A DNA stretch of 64,000 nucleotides from the NCBI GenBank assembly GCA_031555935.1, contig JAVBTX010000014.1:17150-81149 (forward strand), read 5' to 3'. The position numbers and the translations under genes are program-made. This DNA is from Roseburia_C sp031555935 (lineage in GTDB: Bacteria > Bacillota > Clostridia > Lachnospirales > Lachnospiraceae). A model generated the notes under the pieces. That model was not told the DNA's origin, did no database searches, and saw only the letters and a program-made list of their open reading frames with translations. Positions 25,252-33,714 of the stretch are shown here, in pieces; position 1 is the stretch's first letter, and each line of letters begins with the position of its first letter.

Positions 25252-26490
25252 TTAGTGTTTTAATAAATGTGACACATCCATATAATCAGGTACACCATTT
25301 ACATACTTGATATCAGGTTCGCCCTGAATCAGCGGAGTAAGATATTCAAGCATAGCCGGAAGCACATCATTGCCATTTTCGTTAATCCATTCTCTAGGCA
25401 CTGATTTGACGGCATTGGCAATATTTTTTATTTCCGCATATCCATATTGGACGGTGTATGGCTGATTGCTTGTTCGCTCTAAGGTGGCCATCGCGGCGGT
25501 AATTCCTTCAGCGGCTAAAGCTACGGCTTTCTGACCCAAGGCAAAAGCTTCATCTAAGTCAGTCTTGGCGGCCAGATGCGCTGCACATCGTTGCAGTACG
25601 TTGATTTCAACCGAACGTACCTTTACATTAATATAGTCTTTTACTAAATATTCCAAAGCCTTTCCAGCACCGCTTAGCTGGCTGTGCCCGAAAGAGTCTT
25701 CGATACTTTCGCCGGCACTGATATAGTTACCGTCAGCATCATGAATTCCTTCCGAAATAGCGACAATAATATTATTCTGTTTTTTCAGTAAAGCTCTGAC
25801 ATCGGTTAAGAAGCTATTTTTGTCAAACGAGGCTTCGGGCAGATAAATCAGATGTGGGGCAGTGGAATAGGCGGTTCTTGCAAGTGCTGAGGCAGCCGTC
25901 AACCAGCCGGCATCACGCCCCATAATTTCTACAATCGTAACACTTTTAACCGGATAGATAAAAGTGTCATGAGCGATTTCTAATAGGGATGAAGCTACAT
26001 ATTTTGCGGCTGAGCCAAATCCCGGCGTGTGGTCAGTGGCAGTTAAATCATTATCAATCGTTTTCGGAACACCGATAATTCGTACATCGCTGCCAATTCG
26101 TGCGGCATACTTAGAAAGCTTTAGGACCGTGTCCATCGAGTCGTTTCCACCAAAATAGAAAAAGGCGCCAATATTTAATTCCTTGAACTGCTTGAAAATA
26201 TAATTATAAGAAGAATCATCATCCATGAAATCGGGTAGCTTATAACGGCAGGAGCCAAGATACATCGCTGGGGTGTGTTTTAAGGTATTTAAATTAGACG
26301 GATTTCCCGCAAATAAATCACTGAGATTTAAAATACGATTTTCTAAAATTCCTAAAATACCGTTTTGGGAACCGTAAATCGTATCATATGTTTCCGCCTG
26401 CATGACTCCGTCAATCACTCCGGCCAGGCTGGCATTTATCGCTGTTGTCGGGCCGCCGGACTGGGCAACCATACAATTTCTCTTATTCAT
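25252..26490 (-). CDS. pfp: Pyrophosphate-dependent 6-phosphofructokinase
   Basis: This 412-residue enzyme phosphorylates fructose 6-phosphate, probably with PPi rather than ATP. The two diagnostic positions are both of the PPi type: GGNDS (Asp where ATP enzymes have Gly in GGDGS) and PKTIDND (Lys where ATP enzymes have Gly). Other family features are GGPTTAINAS near the N-terminus, the MGRDAGWL motif and the SEG segment. The first Asp of GGDDS is Asn here, a variant I associate with clostridial homologues. It is divergent from pyruvate kinase, so the two glycolytic control steps share a regulatory region. AAGGAG lies 10 nt before the ATG. Confidence 0.9.
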   Translation of the reverse strand: MNKRNCMVAQSGGPTTAINASLAGVIDGVMQAETYDTIYGSQNGILGILENRILNLSDLFAGNPSNLNTLKHTPAMYLGSCRYKLPDFMDDDSSYNYIFKQFKELNIGAFFYFGGNDSMDTVLKLSKYAARIGSDVRIIGVPKTIDNDLTATDHTPGFGSAAKYVASSLLEIAHDTFIYPVKSVTIVEIMGRDAGWLTAASALARTAYSTAPHLIYLPEASFDKNSFLTDVRALLKKQNNIIVAISEGIHDADGNYISAGESIEDSFGHSQLSGAGKALEYLVKDYINVKVRSVEINVLQRCAAHLAAKTDLDEAFALGQKAVALAAEGITAAMATLERTSNQPYTVQYGYAEIKNIANAVKSVPREWINENGNDVLPAMLEYLTPLIQGEPDIKYVNGVPDYMDVSHLLKH

Positions 26491-26538
26491 ATATCAGATT
26501 CTCCTTAATGTTTTGCTTAAAAAACTTTTCCATCCAAC

Positions 26539-26567
26539 ATGATATATGATAGAATGGCAGATGACAA
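26539..26567 (-). promoter_or_regulatory. Promoter of the phosphofructokinase gene
   Basis: Minus-strand TTGTCA (26562-26567) and TATCAT (26539-26544) with a 17-bp spacer, 48 bp before the start codon. Confidence 0.5.
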
Positions 26568-26596
26568 GAGGAATTAAATAATTTACATAATAAAGA

Positions 26597-26625
26597 TTGC
26601 ACTTTCTAACTTATTTATGTAAGAT
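26597..26625 (+). promoter_or_regulatory. Promoter of the pyruvate kinase gene
   Basis: TTGCAC (26597-26602) and TAAGAT (26620-26625) with a 17-bp spacer, 34 bp before the ATG at 26660. Confidence 0.5.
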
Positions 26626-26659
26626 AGGATTGGCTTAAATAGCTTTGGAGGACTTAAAA

Positions 26660-28078
26660 ATGAGAAAAACAAAAATAATTTGTACGATGGGACCGGCAAC
26701 AGACAGTATCGAGGTTCTGGAAAAGCTGGTCGAGCAGGGAATGAACGTAGCACGCTTTAACTTTTCACATGGCACTCATGAGGAACAGTCTCTGCGGATG
26801 CAGCGTCTGCGTGAGGTGCGGAAAAAACTGGATAAACCGATAGCGATACTCTTAGATACAAAGGGGCCAGAGATTCGGACAAAGGATTTTAAAGAAGGAA
26901 AGGTGCAGCTGGTACAGGGACAGAAATTTGTTCTGACCGGAAGAGAGGTAGTTGGTGATGAGAGCATTGTCAGTATTACCTACCCAAGACTGCATGAAGA
27001 TATCAGAGTTGGTAAGCATGTCCTAATTGATGATGGTTTGGTCGATATGGTGGTTGATTCCATCGTGGGCACAGACATCCATTGTATCGTGCAGAATGAT
27101 GGTGTTGTATCGAACCACAAGGGCATTAATGTCCCGGGTATCCATTTACACCTTCCATATATGAGTGATAAGGATAGAAGTGATATTATCTTTGGCATTG
27201 AAAATGATGTAGACTTCATTGCGGCCTCCTTTGTGCGCTGTGCCGATGAGGTAAATCAGATTCGTAAGCTTCTAAATGAGAATGGCGGTAAGAATATTAA
27301 CATAATTGCTAAAATTGAGAATGGCGAAGGCGTGGACCACATTGATGAAATTATTGCTGCATCCGATGCGATTATGATTGCCCGTGGAGACTTGGGAGTG
27401 GAACTGCCAGAGGAGGAAGTGCCGATTGTTCAGAAATTAATTATCAAGAAGGTATATGAAGCTGGCAAGCAAGTAATTACCGCAACTCAGATGCTTGATT
27501 CAATGATGAAAAATCCGCGTCCAACCAGAGCAGAGGCGGCCGATGTGGCCAATGCCATCTATGATGGAACAAGTGCAATTATGCTTTCAGGTGAAACGGC
27601 AGCGGGTAAATTCCCAATTGAATCATTGGAAATGATGGTCCGGATTGCGAAACGGACTGAGCGTGATATCGATTATAAAAAGCGTTTTTTTGGTCATGAA
27701 AGAAGTTCCAGCCCTGATATTACGGATGCGATTAGTCATGCCACCTGCACGACTGCTCATGATTTGAGTGCGAAGGCAATCGTAACCGTTACGAAGTCCG
27801 GACGTTCCGCGCGGATGATATCGAGATATCGCCCGGCCTGCGATATTATCGGATGTGCAGTGACCCAGAAGGTATGGCGGCAGCTAAATCTATCGTGGGG
27901 TGTGATTCCGATATTATTGGAAGAAAAACAGGATACCTTTGAACTGTTTGATTATGCAATTGAGGTATCTAAGGCGCAGGGTGTTGTGTATAGGGACGAA
28001 GTAGTCGTAATTACGTCGGGTGTTCCGCTGGGAATGTCAGGAACTACCAATATGCTGAAAGTGCATCTGGTGGAATAG
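26660..28078 (+). CDS. pyk: Pyruvate kinase
   Basis: A 472-residue enzyme converting phosphoenolpyruvate and ADP to pyruvate and ATP. The ATG at 26660 follows GGAGG with 8-nt spacing and starts right at the conserved RKTKIICTMGPAT. Other hallmarks are NFSHG, LDTKGPEIRT, the signature IIAKIENGEGV, MIARGDLGVE, TATQMLDSM and RPTRAEAADVANAI. The C-terminal allosteric domain ends at residue 472 without the extra PEP-utiliser domain found in many Bacillus enzymes. It is divergent from the PPi-phosphofructokinase gene. Confidence 0.97.
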   Translation: MRKTKIICTMGPATDSIEVLEKLVEQGMNVARFNFSHGTHEEQSLRMQRLREVRKKLDKPIAILLDTKGPEIRTKDFKEGKVQLVQGQKFVLTGREVVGDESIVSITYPRLHEDIRVGKHVLIDDGLVDMVVDSIVGTDIHCIVQNDGVVSNHKGINVPGIHLHLPYMSDKDRSDIIFGIENDVDFIAASFVRCADEVNQIRKLLNENGGKNINIIAKIENGEGVDHIDEIIAASDAIMIARGDLGVELPEEEVPIVQKLIIKKVYEAGKQVITATQMLDSMMKNPRPTRAEAADVANAIYDGTSAIMLSGETAAGKFPIESLEMMVRIAKRTERDIDYKKRFFGHERSSSPDITDAISHATCTTAHDLSAKAIVTVTKSGRSARMISRYRPACDIIGCAVTQKVWRQLNLSWGVIPILLEEKQDTFELFDYAIEVSKAQGVVYRDEVVVITSGVPLGMSGTTNMLKVHLVE

Positions 28079-28095
28079 AAACTGCGAAAATTTAG

Positions 28096-28124
28096 TTGAA
28101 ATTCGAGGCTTATTGTAGTATCTT
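28096..28124 (+). promoter_or_regulatory. Promoter of the aspartate kinase gene
   Basis: TTGAAA (28096-28101) and TATCTT (28119-28124) with a 17-bp spacer, 39 bp before the ATG. The gap after pyruvate kinase is only 85 bp and shows no clear terminator and no room for a lysine riboswitch. Confidence 0.4.
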
Positions 28125-28163
28125 ATAAAAATAGAAAAAAAAGCGGAAGAGGATCAATAAAAG

Positions 28164-29483
28164 ATGAAAAAAGTAGTAAAATTTGGCGGTAGTTCCCTGG
28201 CAAGTGCAGAACAGTTTAAAAAGGTCGGAGAAATCATCAAAGCAGATTCAGAGAGAAGATTTGTGATACCATCAGCACCGGGAAAAAGGGATGATAAGGA
28301 TATTAAAGTAACTGATATGCTTTATGCATGTTATGCATTAGCTGAGGCAGGCAATAAATTTGACAAAGAACTGTCAGCAATCAAAGCGCGTTATGATGAG
28401 ATTATTAATGGATTAGGACTGAAACTGGATTTAAGTGGTGAGTTTGCAACCATTAATGAGAGTTTTAAAGCGCTGGCTGGCTCTGATTATGCTGCCTCTC
28501 GTGGCGAGTATTTGAACGGTATTATAATGGCAGAGTATCTGGGCTATGATTTTGTTGATGCGGCAACCGTAATCTTTTTTGATGAAAATGAAGATTTTGA
28601 TGCAAAGAAGACAAATAAAGTTTTAGCTGCGCGTTTGGCAGATTCCGAACATGCTGTTGTGCCAGGATTTTATGGCTCTTGCCCAGATGGCAAGGTCAAG
28701 ACCTTCTCCAGAGGTGGTTCCGATATTACCGGTTCGATTGTGGCAGGAGCAGTGAAGGCAGATGTTTATGAGAACTGGACAGATGTATCAGGATTTTTGG
28801 TTGCTGACCCAAGAGTGATTCATAAACCAGAAGTAATTGAAACAATCACTTATCGCGAGCTGCGCGAGTTATCTTATATGGGTGCTGGCGTCTTACATGA
28901 AGATGCGATTTTCCCGGTTCGCCAGGAGGGCATTCCAATTAATATTCGTAACACCAATGCACCGCAGGACAATGGTACCTGGATTGTTGGAAGCACCTGT
29001 CAGAAGTCGAAATACGTGATTACCGGTATTGCTGGTAAGAAGGAGTTCTGTGCAGTTAATATTGAAAAAGATATGATGAATGCGGAAATCGGCTTTGGTC
29101 GTAAGGTGTTAGAAGCATTTGAACAAAATGGCATCAGCTTTGAACATGTACCATCCGGCATCGATACAATGACGGTATTTGTCCATCAGGATGAGTTCAT
29201 GAACAAAGAACAGAAGGTGGTAGCGGCAATTCATCGTCTGGTAAATCCAGATGCGATTGACATTGAAGCGGATTTGGCTTTGATTGCGGTGGTCGGACGT
29301 GGCATGAAATCAACAAGAGGTACAGCGGGAAGAATATTCTCCGCACTGGCCCATGCGAATGTCAATGTTCGGATGATTGATCAGGGCTCTTCGGAGTTAA
29401 ACATCATTATTGGTGTGAGCAACAGTGATTTTAATACAGCAATTAAGGCGATTTATGATATTTTTGTAATATCGCAGTTGTAA
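28164..29483 (+). CDS. lysC: Aspartate kinase
   Basis: The 439-residue enzyme phosphorylates L-aspartate, the first step to lysine, threonine and methionine. It has KFGGSS at residues 6-11, the SRGGSDITGS substrate loop, and a C-terminal pair of ACT domains (GRGMKSTRGTAGRIFSALA and NVRMIDQGSSELNIIIGV). The form with an insertion after the KFGGSS strand (VIPSAPGKRDDKDIKVTD) is the monofunctional clostridial type. No riboswitch is seen upstream. It is followed by its own terminator. Feedback by lysine or threonine is likely from the ACT domains, but the effector is not clear. Confidence 0.93.
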   Translation: MKKVVKFGGSSLASAEQFKKVGEIIKADSERRFVIPSAPGKRDDKDIKVTDMLYACYALAEAGNKFDKELSAIKARYDEIINGLGLKLDLSGEFATINESFKALAGSDYAASRGEYLNGIIMAEYLGYDFVDAATVIFFDENEDFDAKKTNKVLAARLADSEHAVVPGFYGSCPDGKVKTFSRGGSDITGSIVAGAVKADVYENWTDVSGFLVADPRVIHKPEVIETITYRELRELSYMGAGVLHEDAIFPVRQEGIPINIRNTNAPQDNGTWIVGSTCQKSKYVITGIAGKKEFCAVNIEKDMMNAEIGFGRKVLEAFEQNGISFEHVPSGIDTMTVFVHQDEFMNKEQKVVAAIHRLVNPDAIDIEADLALIAVVGRGMKSTRGTAGRIFSALAHANVNVRMIDQGSSELNIIIGVSNSDFNTAIKAIYDIFVISQL

Positions 29484-29491
29484 TAGGAAAG

Positions 29492-29527
29492 ATATCCCGA
29501 TGCAGAAATGCAAGGGATATTTTTTTT
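29492..29527 (+). terminator. Terminator of the aspartate kinase gene
   Basis: Outer stem ATATCCC (29492-29498) with GGGATAT (29514-29520), inner stem TGCA/TGCA with a GAAA tetraloop (29501-29512), followed by seven T. Confidence 0.9.
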
Positions 29528-29577
29528 GTTATAATTGCTAAAAATAGAATACCATTTTTGTATGAAATGTAAAATAT

Positions 29578-29607
29578 TTGAAAATTGTGTAAATAAATTT
29601 GTATAAT
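29578..29607 (+). promoter_or_regulatory. Promoter of the dCache chemoreceptor gene
   Basis: TTGAAA (29578-29583) and TATAAT (29602-29607) with an 18-bp spacer. A second TATAAT occurs at 29622-29627. Confidence 0.5.
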
Positions 29608-29665
29608 AATGTATATTACGGTATAATTATACAATAAACTAGAAAAAAAGGTCGGAGGGAAAACT

Positions 29666-31795
29666 ATGAAAAAATTACGTAAAATTGGCCCCAAAATGTT
29701 AGTATCACTTCTTGGTACATTTATTGCTGTATTAGGATTATTTCTTGTTATTGTAATTGTACGAACCATGAGTTTGGCAGATACGATGGCTACAGACTTG
29801 ATCGAGAATGCTGCAGAGAACAATGCAATGTCAATGTCGGCGGAATTTAGCAAGGCCGATACTTTGGCAATGGAGTTGTCGTTTGCAGCACATAATTTTG
29901 AGTCAATTGAAGAAGCATCGCGTCGTGATTATTTAGATGGTGTATTAAAGGAGTCGGTAGAGAATGAAATGACAGTTGCTCTTGGTGCATGGTTTTGTTT
30001 TGAACCGAATGCGTTAGATGGTATGGATTCCGAATACATGAATTCTGCATATAGTGATTCAACCGGTCGCTACATGTCGTATTTTGCACACACAAGTAAT
30101 GGTGTTACGGGAGTGCCATTGACCGGATATGATGAGGAAGGCAGCTTTTATAAAGAACCACTTCAGAGCGGAGCAGCATTTGTAACACAACCATATGACT
30201 ATGAGGTGGATGGTCAGATTGTATCGGTTATTACATTTTCATATCCGATAACAAATGCAGCTGGCAAGATTGTTGGTGCGGCGGGAGTGGATTATTCGCT
30301 GGATTATATGAATGAATTGAATGATAAAGTTCATTTATATGAAACCGGGGCGGGTAAGTTATTAACCGATGTGGGTACGATTGTGGCGCATGCGAATCTT
30401 GACATGATTGGTGCCATTGATCCAGATGTATCTACGTCAAAAGAGGCATCCACTATTATGGAGACATTAAAAAATGGAAATACATATGTTGGTAAGATGT
30501 ATTCAGATGTATTAAAATCAAATTCATACAAAGGCTTTGCGGGGATTCCGATGGGAAATTCTGGGACAAACTGGATTTATGCAGTGATTGTTCCAGAAGC
30601 AGAGATTCTGGCAACGACATATCAGATGATTGCGATTGTTTTGGGTATCTGTGTAGTTGGATTAATCGTTGCAAGTGCCATCATAATTCTGTTATCCAAT
30701 AGTATTTCAAAGCCTATTGCAGCAATGTGTAAGGTGGCAGGTGAGATTGCCGGCGGGAATCTGGCAGTTGTAATTCCCGCAAAATATAAGAAAAACAAAG
30801 ATGAAATTGGTGATTTGTCAAGAGACTTACAAGCTATGCGTGATGGTTTGGTTGAAACTGTTTCAGGAATTAATAATGCAACTGGTTCACTGCAGAGTCA
30901 GGTAAGCAATATCAATGTTGCACTTGGTTCCTTAAACGACCGTATTACTGATACCTCAGCTGCTGCCGAAGAGTTGAGTGCCGGAATGGAAGAAACCGGA
31001 GCATCAGCCGAAGAGATGAGTGCAACGGCAATCGAAATTGAACGGGCGGTCGAGATGGTATCGGAAAAGGCCGAAGAAGGAGCTTCGCGTTCGGGTGAAA
31101 TTCAGTCACGAGCATCAGACCTTGGCCGTGATGTAAATGCGTCAATCCAGAAATCAAATCAGGTCTTTGAAGAAATAAGAGGAAGCTTAGAGAAAGCATT
31201 GGAGGATTCAAAAGCAGTTGATGAAATCAATGCTCTGGCAGATGCAATCTTAGACATTACAAGTCAGACCACCTTGTTGGCATTAAATGCTTCCATTGAG
31301 GCGGCAAGAGCCGGTGAGGCGGGCCGTGGATTTGCTGTTGTTGCAAATGAAATCGGGGCACTGGCAGATAATTCAAAGAATACCGTTGCCCAGATTCAGC
31401 AGATTACCCAAATAGTGATGAATGCGGTAAATGCATTGTCAAAGAATTCTGGAGATTTGTTGAAATTTGTGGCAGAGGATGTTCGCGGGGATTATAACGA
31501 TATGCTTAAGGCAGCAGACTCATATACCAGTGATGCTATTTATGTGAGTGATATGACAAGTGACTTAAGTGCGACAGCCGAGGAACTTTTAGCATCTGTG
31601 CAGTCGATGCTAAAAGCAATTAATGAAGTATCTATGGCAGCTCAGGATGGAGCGAAGACAACCACCGTAGTGGCACAGCAGACAACAGATATTTCCTGTA
31701 ACGCATCCGTTGTGGTTGACAATATGCATGAAACACAGAACACATCGGTTGATTTGGCAACATTAGTAGGTAAGTTCAAGTTAGAAGATAATTAA
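29666..31795 (+). CDS. Methyl-accepting chemotaxis protein with dCache-type sensor
   Basis: This 709-residue receptor has a membrane helix (about residues 11-35), an extracytoplasmic ligand-binding region of about 270 residues with dCache-like features (GAWFCFEPN, TQPYDYEVDGQIVSVITFSYPI, GAAGVDYSLDYM), a second membrane helix (about 315-340), HAMP, and the signalling domain with LLALNASIEAARAGEAGRGFAVVANEI. The cytoplasmic half closely resembles the receptor encoded at 22466-24196, so they share a signalling class and likely one CheA/CheW array. The ligand is unknown; dCache sensors often bind amino acids or other small organic molecules. GGAGG lies 6 nt before the ATG. Confidence 0.92.
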   Translation: MKKLRKIGPKMLVSLLGTFIAVLGLFLVIVIVRTMSLADTMATDLIENAAENNAMSMSAEFSKADTLAMELSFAAHNFESIEEASRRDYLDGVLKESVENEMTVALGAWFCFEPNALDGMDSEYMNSAYSDSTGRYMSYFAHTSNGVTGVPLTGYDEEGSFYKEPLQSGAAFVTQPYDYEVDGQIVSVITFSYPITNAAGKIVGAAGVDYSLDYMNELNDKVHLYETGAGKLLTDVGTIVAHANLDMIGAIDPDVSTSKEASTIMETLKNGNTYVGKMYSDVLKSNSYKGFAGIPMGNSGTNWIYAVIVPEAEILATTYQMIAIVLGICVVGLIVASAIIILLSNSISKPIAAMCKVAGEIAGGNLAVVIPAKYKKNKDEIGDLSRDLQAMRDGLVETVSGINNATGSLQSQVSNINVALGSLNDRITDTSAAAEELSAGMEETGASAEEMSATAIEIERAVEMVSEKAEEGASRSGEIQSRASDLGRDVNASIQKSNQVFEEIRGSLEKALEDSKAVDEINALADAILDITSQTTLLALNASIEAARAGEAGRGFAVVANEIGALADNSKNTVAQIQQITQIVMNAVNALSKNSGDLLKFVAEDVRGDYNDMLKAADSYTSDAIYVSDMTSDLSATAEELLASVQSMLKAINEVSMAAQDGAKTTTVVAQQTTDISCNASVVVDNMHETQNTSVDLATLVGKFKLEDN

Positions 31796-31807
31796 ATCAA
31801 AACAATA

Positions 31808-31844
31808 ATGAGGTGTCTCCCAAGTTGGTTGGGAGGCACCTCAT
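31808..31844. terminator. Bidirectional terminator
   Basis: 16-bp stem (31808-31823 with 31829-31844) with one wobble pair and a 5-nt loop, flanked by A-rich and T-rich runs. It separates the convergent chemoreceptor and DUF1905 genes. Confidence 0.85.
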
Positions 31845-31852
31845 TTCAGTAA

Positions 31853-32122
31853 TTATTCTCGTTCGGTTACTGTGACGTGAATGGTATCGCCAGGCTGCTT
31901 GCCAATTGCTGCTCGGATTTCTTTGCGGATACCGATAATGTGGCAAGGAGTCTTCATTCGTACCAGACTGCCATCGTAATCGGCGCCATCAAAGGTGGCA
32001 TGGACTTTTACCCGGCCCTTGCCGAATTCTTCCTTTACATCAAAAGGAATTTCAACATAAGCACCATCTAAATCAGGAACTTTTTTGATTTCAGCATCAA
32101 ATTCATAGATTTTTTCATTCAT
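31853..32122 (-). CDS. DUF1905 domain protein
   Basis: The 89-residue cytoplasmic protein starts at the ATG complementary to 32120-32122 with AGGAGG 7 nt upstream. The sequence YVEIPFDVKEEFGKGRVKVHATFDG and the end PGDTIHVTV match DUF1905, a small beta-barrel family of unknown function. Some family members are fused to YdeI-type domains, which are absent here. It is divergent from the VanZ-like gene with 91 bp between the starts. Confidence 0.88.
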   Translation of the reverse strand: MNEKIYEFDAEIKKVPDLDGAYVEIPFDVKEEFGKGRVKVHATFDGADYDGSLVRMKTPCHIIGIRKEIRAAIGKQPGDTIHVTVTERE

Positions 32123-32213
32123 GGTATGTCCTCCTGGATTGAATATTAGTGTGTTCAATTAATGTGATTTTATGATATTATAGCATGGAGAAAGAAACGA
32201 TAGGAGAAAAATT

Positions 32214-33632
32214 ATGAGAATTTCGAGCATTATTCAAATGGCACAGGAATATATAGTACAAGGAGTGGTTGGGGCGTTGTTGGTAGCCCTCATATTTGCG
32301 GTGGGGTATTTTTTTATTTATCGCAAATTATTAAACGGCACAAAAAAACTAAAACTGAAACAACTGTTGTTGTGGGGAATACTATTTGTTTATGGGATTG
32401 TGGTGTTGCAAGCAACCCTGGGCAGCCGCGGCAGCATGTATCAGAGGGGTGCTATTTGGCAGCCATTTAGCTCTTATCGGGAAGCCTGGAATAGTTTTTC
32501 AGCGGTAAGCTGGCGTAATCTGATATTAAATATTATGTTGTTTGTTCCACTCGGTTTTTTGCTGCCGCTTGTAAGTAAAAAATGTCGGCGTTTCTGGGTG
32601 ACATATGGGATGGGCTTATTTTTGACACTCTTAATCGAAGGCGTGCAGTATGTGTTTAGACGGGGTATTTTTGAAATGGATGACATTATCAATAATACGG
32701 TAGGAACAATGATTGGTTTTGGCATTATTTCGATACTGTCGCTGATATACGCCAAAGTTCGTCGGCAGAAAGCATTAATATCAGATAAAGGCAGAACAGT
32801 TATTATTTTTCAATTGCCACTAGTGGGGGGAGTAGTAGCATTTTTGATTGCATTTTCGATTTATAATGCGAAGGAGCTGGGCAATTTACCAATTGCGTAC
32901 TCGATGCGTCAGAATATGTCAGCAGTAGATATTTCCACGACCGAAGATTTTTCGTCAGTGCCAACCAGAGAATGGGTATACAAGACGGTCTATGGCACAA
33001 GAACGGAGTCATTGCAAACAGCCAATGCTTTTCTGGCACATTATGGTACAAGCGTGGATGAAGCTCGAATTGATGCTTATAGTGACACCGTTGTATATTG
33101 GGCAAAGGATGGCAGTCGCAATATATGGGTAAATGATAAGGGATTGACCTATCGGTTTAACGATTTTTCAAAATCGGATGATGAACGAGAATTAGGACTA
33201 GATTTGACGGCGGTGGCGACGATTTTAGCAAAGTATGATATTGCTGTTCCAGCGGACGCATCGCTGACAGAGAATGAAGGCGGTCGATATCAAATCGAAG
33301 TGACGATGGCAGATATGGGTGATTATTTTTTAGAGGGTAGCCTATACTGTGAAATTGTCGATGGCGAGATTTCCAGTATCACAAATGACCTATTGAGGCT
33401 TGAACCATATCAGGATTATGAACTTATTTCTAAGCAGGAGGCTTATGAGCAGATTGTGGCAGGAAAATTTAAAATGTATGGTTCTCTTGATTCGCTTGTA
33501 ATTAATGATGTGGAGCTGAATTACTACATGGATAGCAAGGGATATTATCAGCCGGGATACGATTTTAGCGGGATAAAAGGTGAGGGAGCAGGCGCGGAAA
33601 AAATAAATATTTCAATACCGGCAGTGAAATAG
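32214..33632 (+). CDS. VanZ-like membrane protein with extracytoplasmic C-terminal domain
   Basis: A 472-residue protein. An N-terminal membrane helix is followed by the VanZ core (about residues 55-180), with WRNLILNIMLFVPLGFLLP, LTLLIEGVQYVFRRGIFEMDDIINNTVGTMIG, and another helix near 200-220. The last 250 residues are hydrophilic and unrecognised; they contain two similar blocks (YRF-type segments around 310 and 355) and probably lie outside the cell. VanZ family members influence glycopeptide susceptibility by an unknown mechanism, but most, like this one, are not in resistance operons. It is monocistronic by spacing. Confidence 0.82.
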   Translation: MRISSIIQMAQEYIVQGVVGALLVALIFAVGYFFIYRKLLNGTKKLKLKQLLLWGILFVYGIVVLQATLGSRGSMYQRGAIWQPFSSYREAWNSFSAVSWRNLILNIMLFVPLGFLLPLVSKKCRRFWVTYGMGLFLTLLIEGVQYVFRRGIFEMDDIINNTVGTMIGFGIISILSLIYAKVRRQKALISDKGRTVIIFQLPLVGGVVAFLIAFSIYNAKELGNLPIAYSMRQNMSAVDISTTEDFSSVPTREWVYKTVYGTRTESLQTANAFLAHYGTSVDEARIDAYSDTVVYWAKDGSRNIWVNDKGLTYRFNDFSKSDDERELGLDLTAVATILAKYDIAVPADASLTENEGGRYQIEVTMADMGDYFLEGSLYCEIVDGEISSITNDLLRLEPYQDYELISKQEAYEQIVAGKFKMYGSLDSLVINDVELNYYMDSKGYYQPGYDFSGIKGEGAGAEKINISIPAVK

Positions 33633-33670
33633 AACGACCACAGCATTTCGTTTACTTTTGACGTAGACTC

Positions 33671-33679
33671 TGGTATAAT
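33671..33679 (+). promoter_or_regulatory. Extended -10 promoter of the hybrid kinase gene
   Basis: TGGTATAAT at 33671-33679 is an extended -10 with a perfect TATAAT. The -35 is weak (TTTACT at 33652-33657). Confidence 0.55.
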
Positions 33680-33714
33680 TTTCATTAAATCAAAATAGTC
33701 GGGGAGCGAAAATA

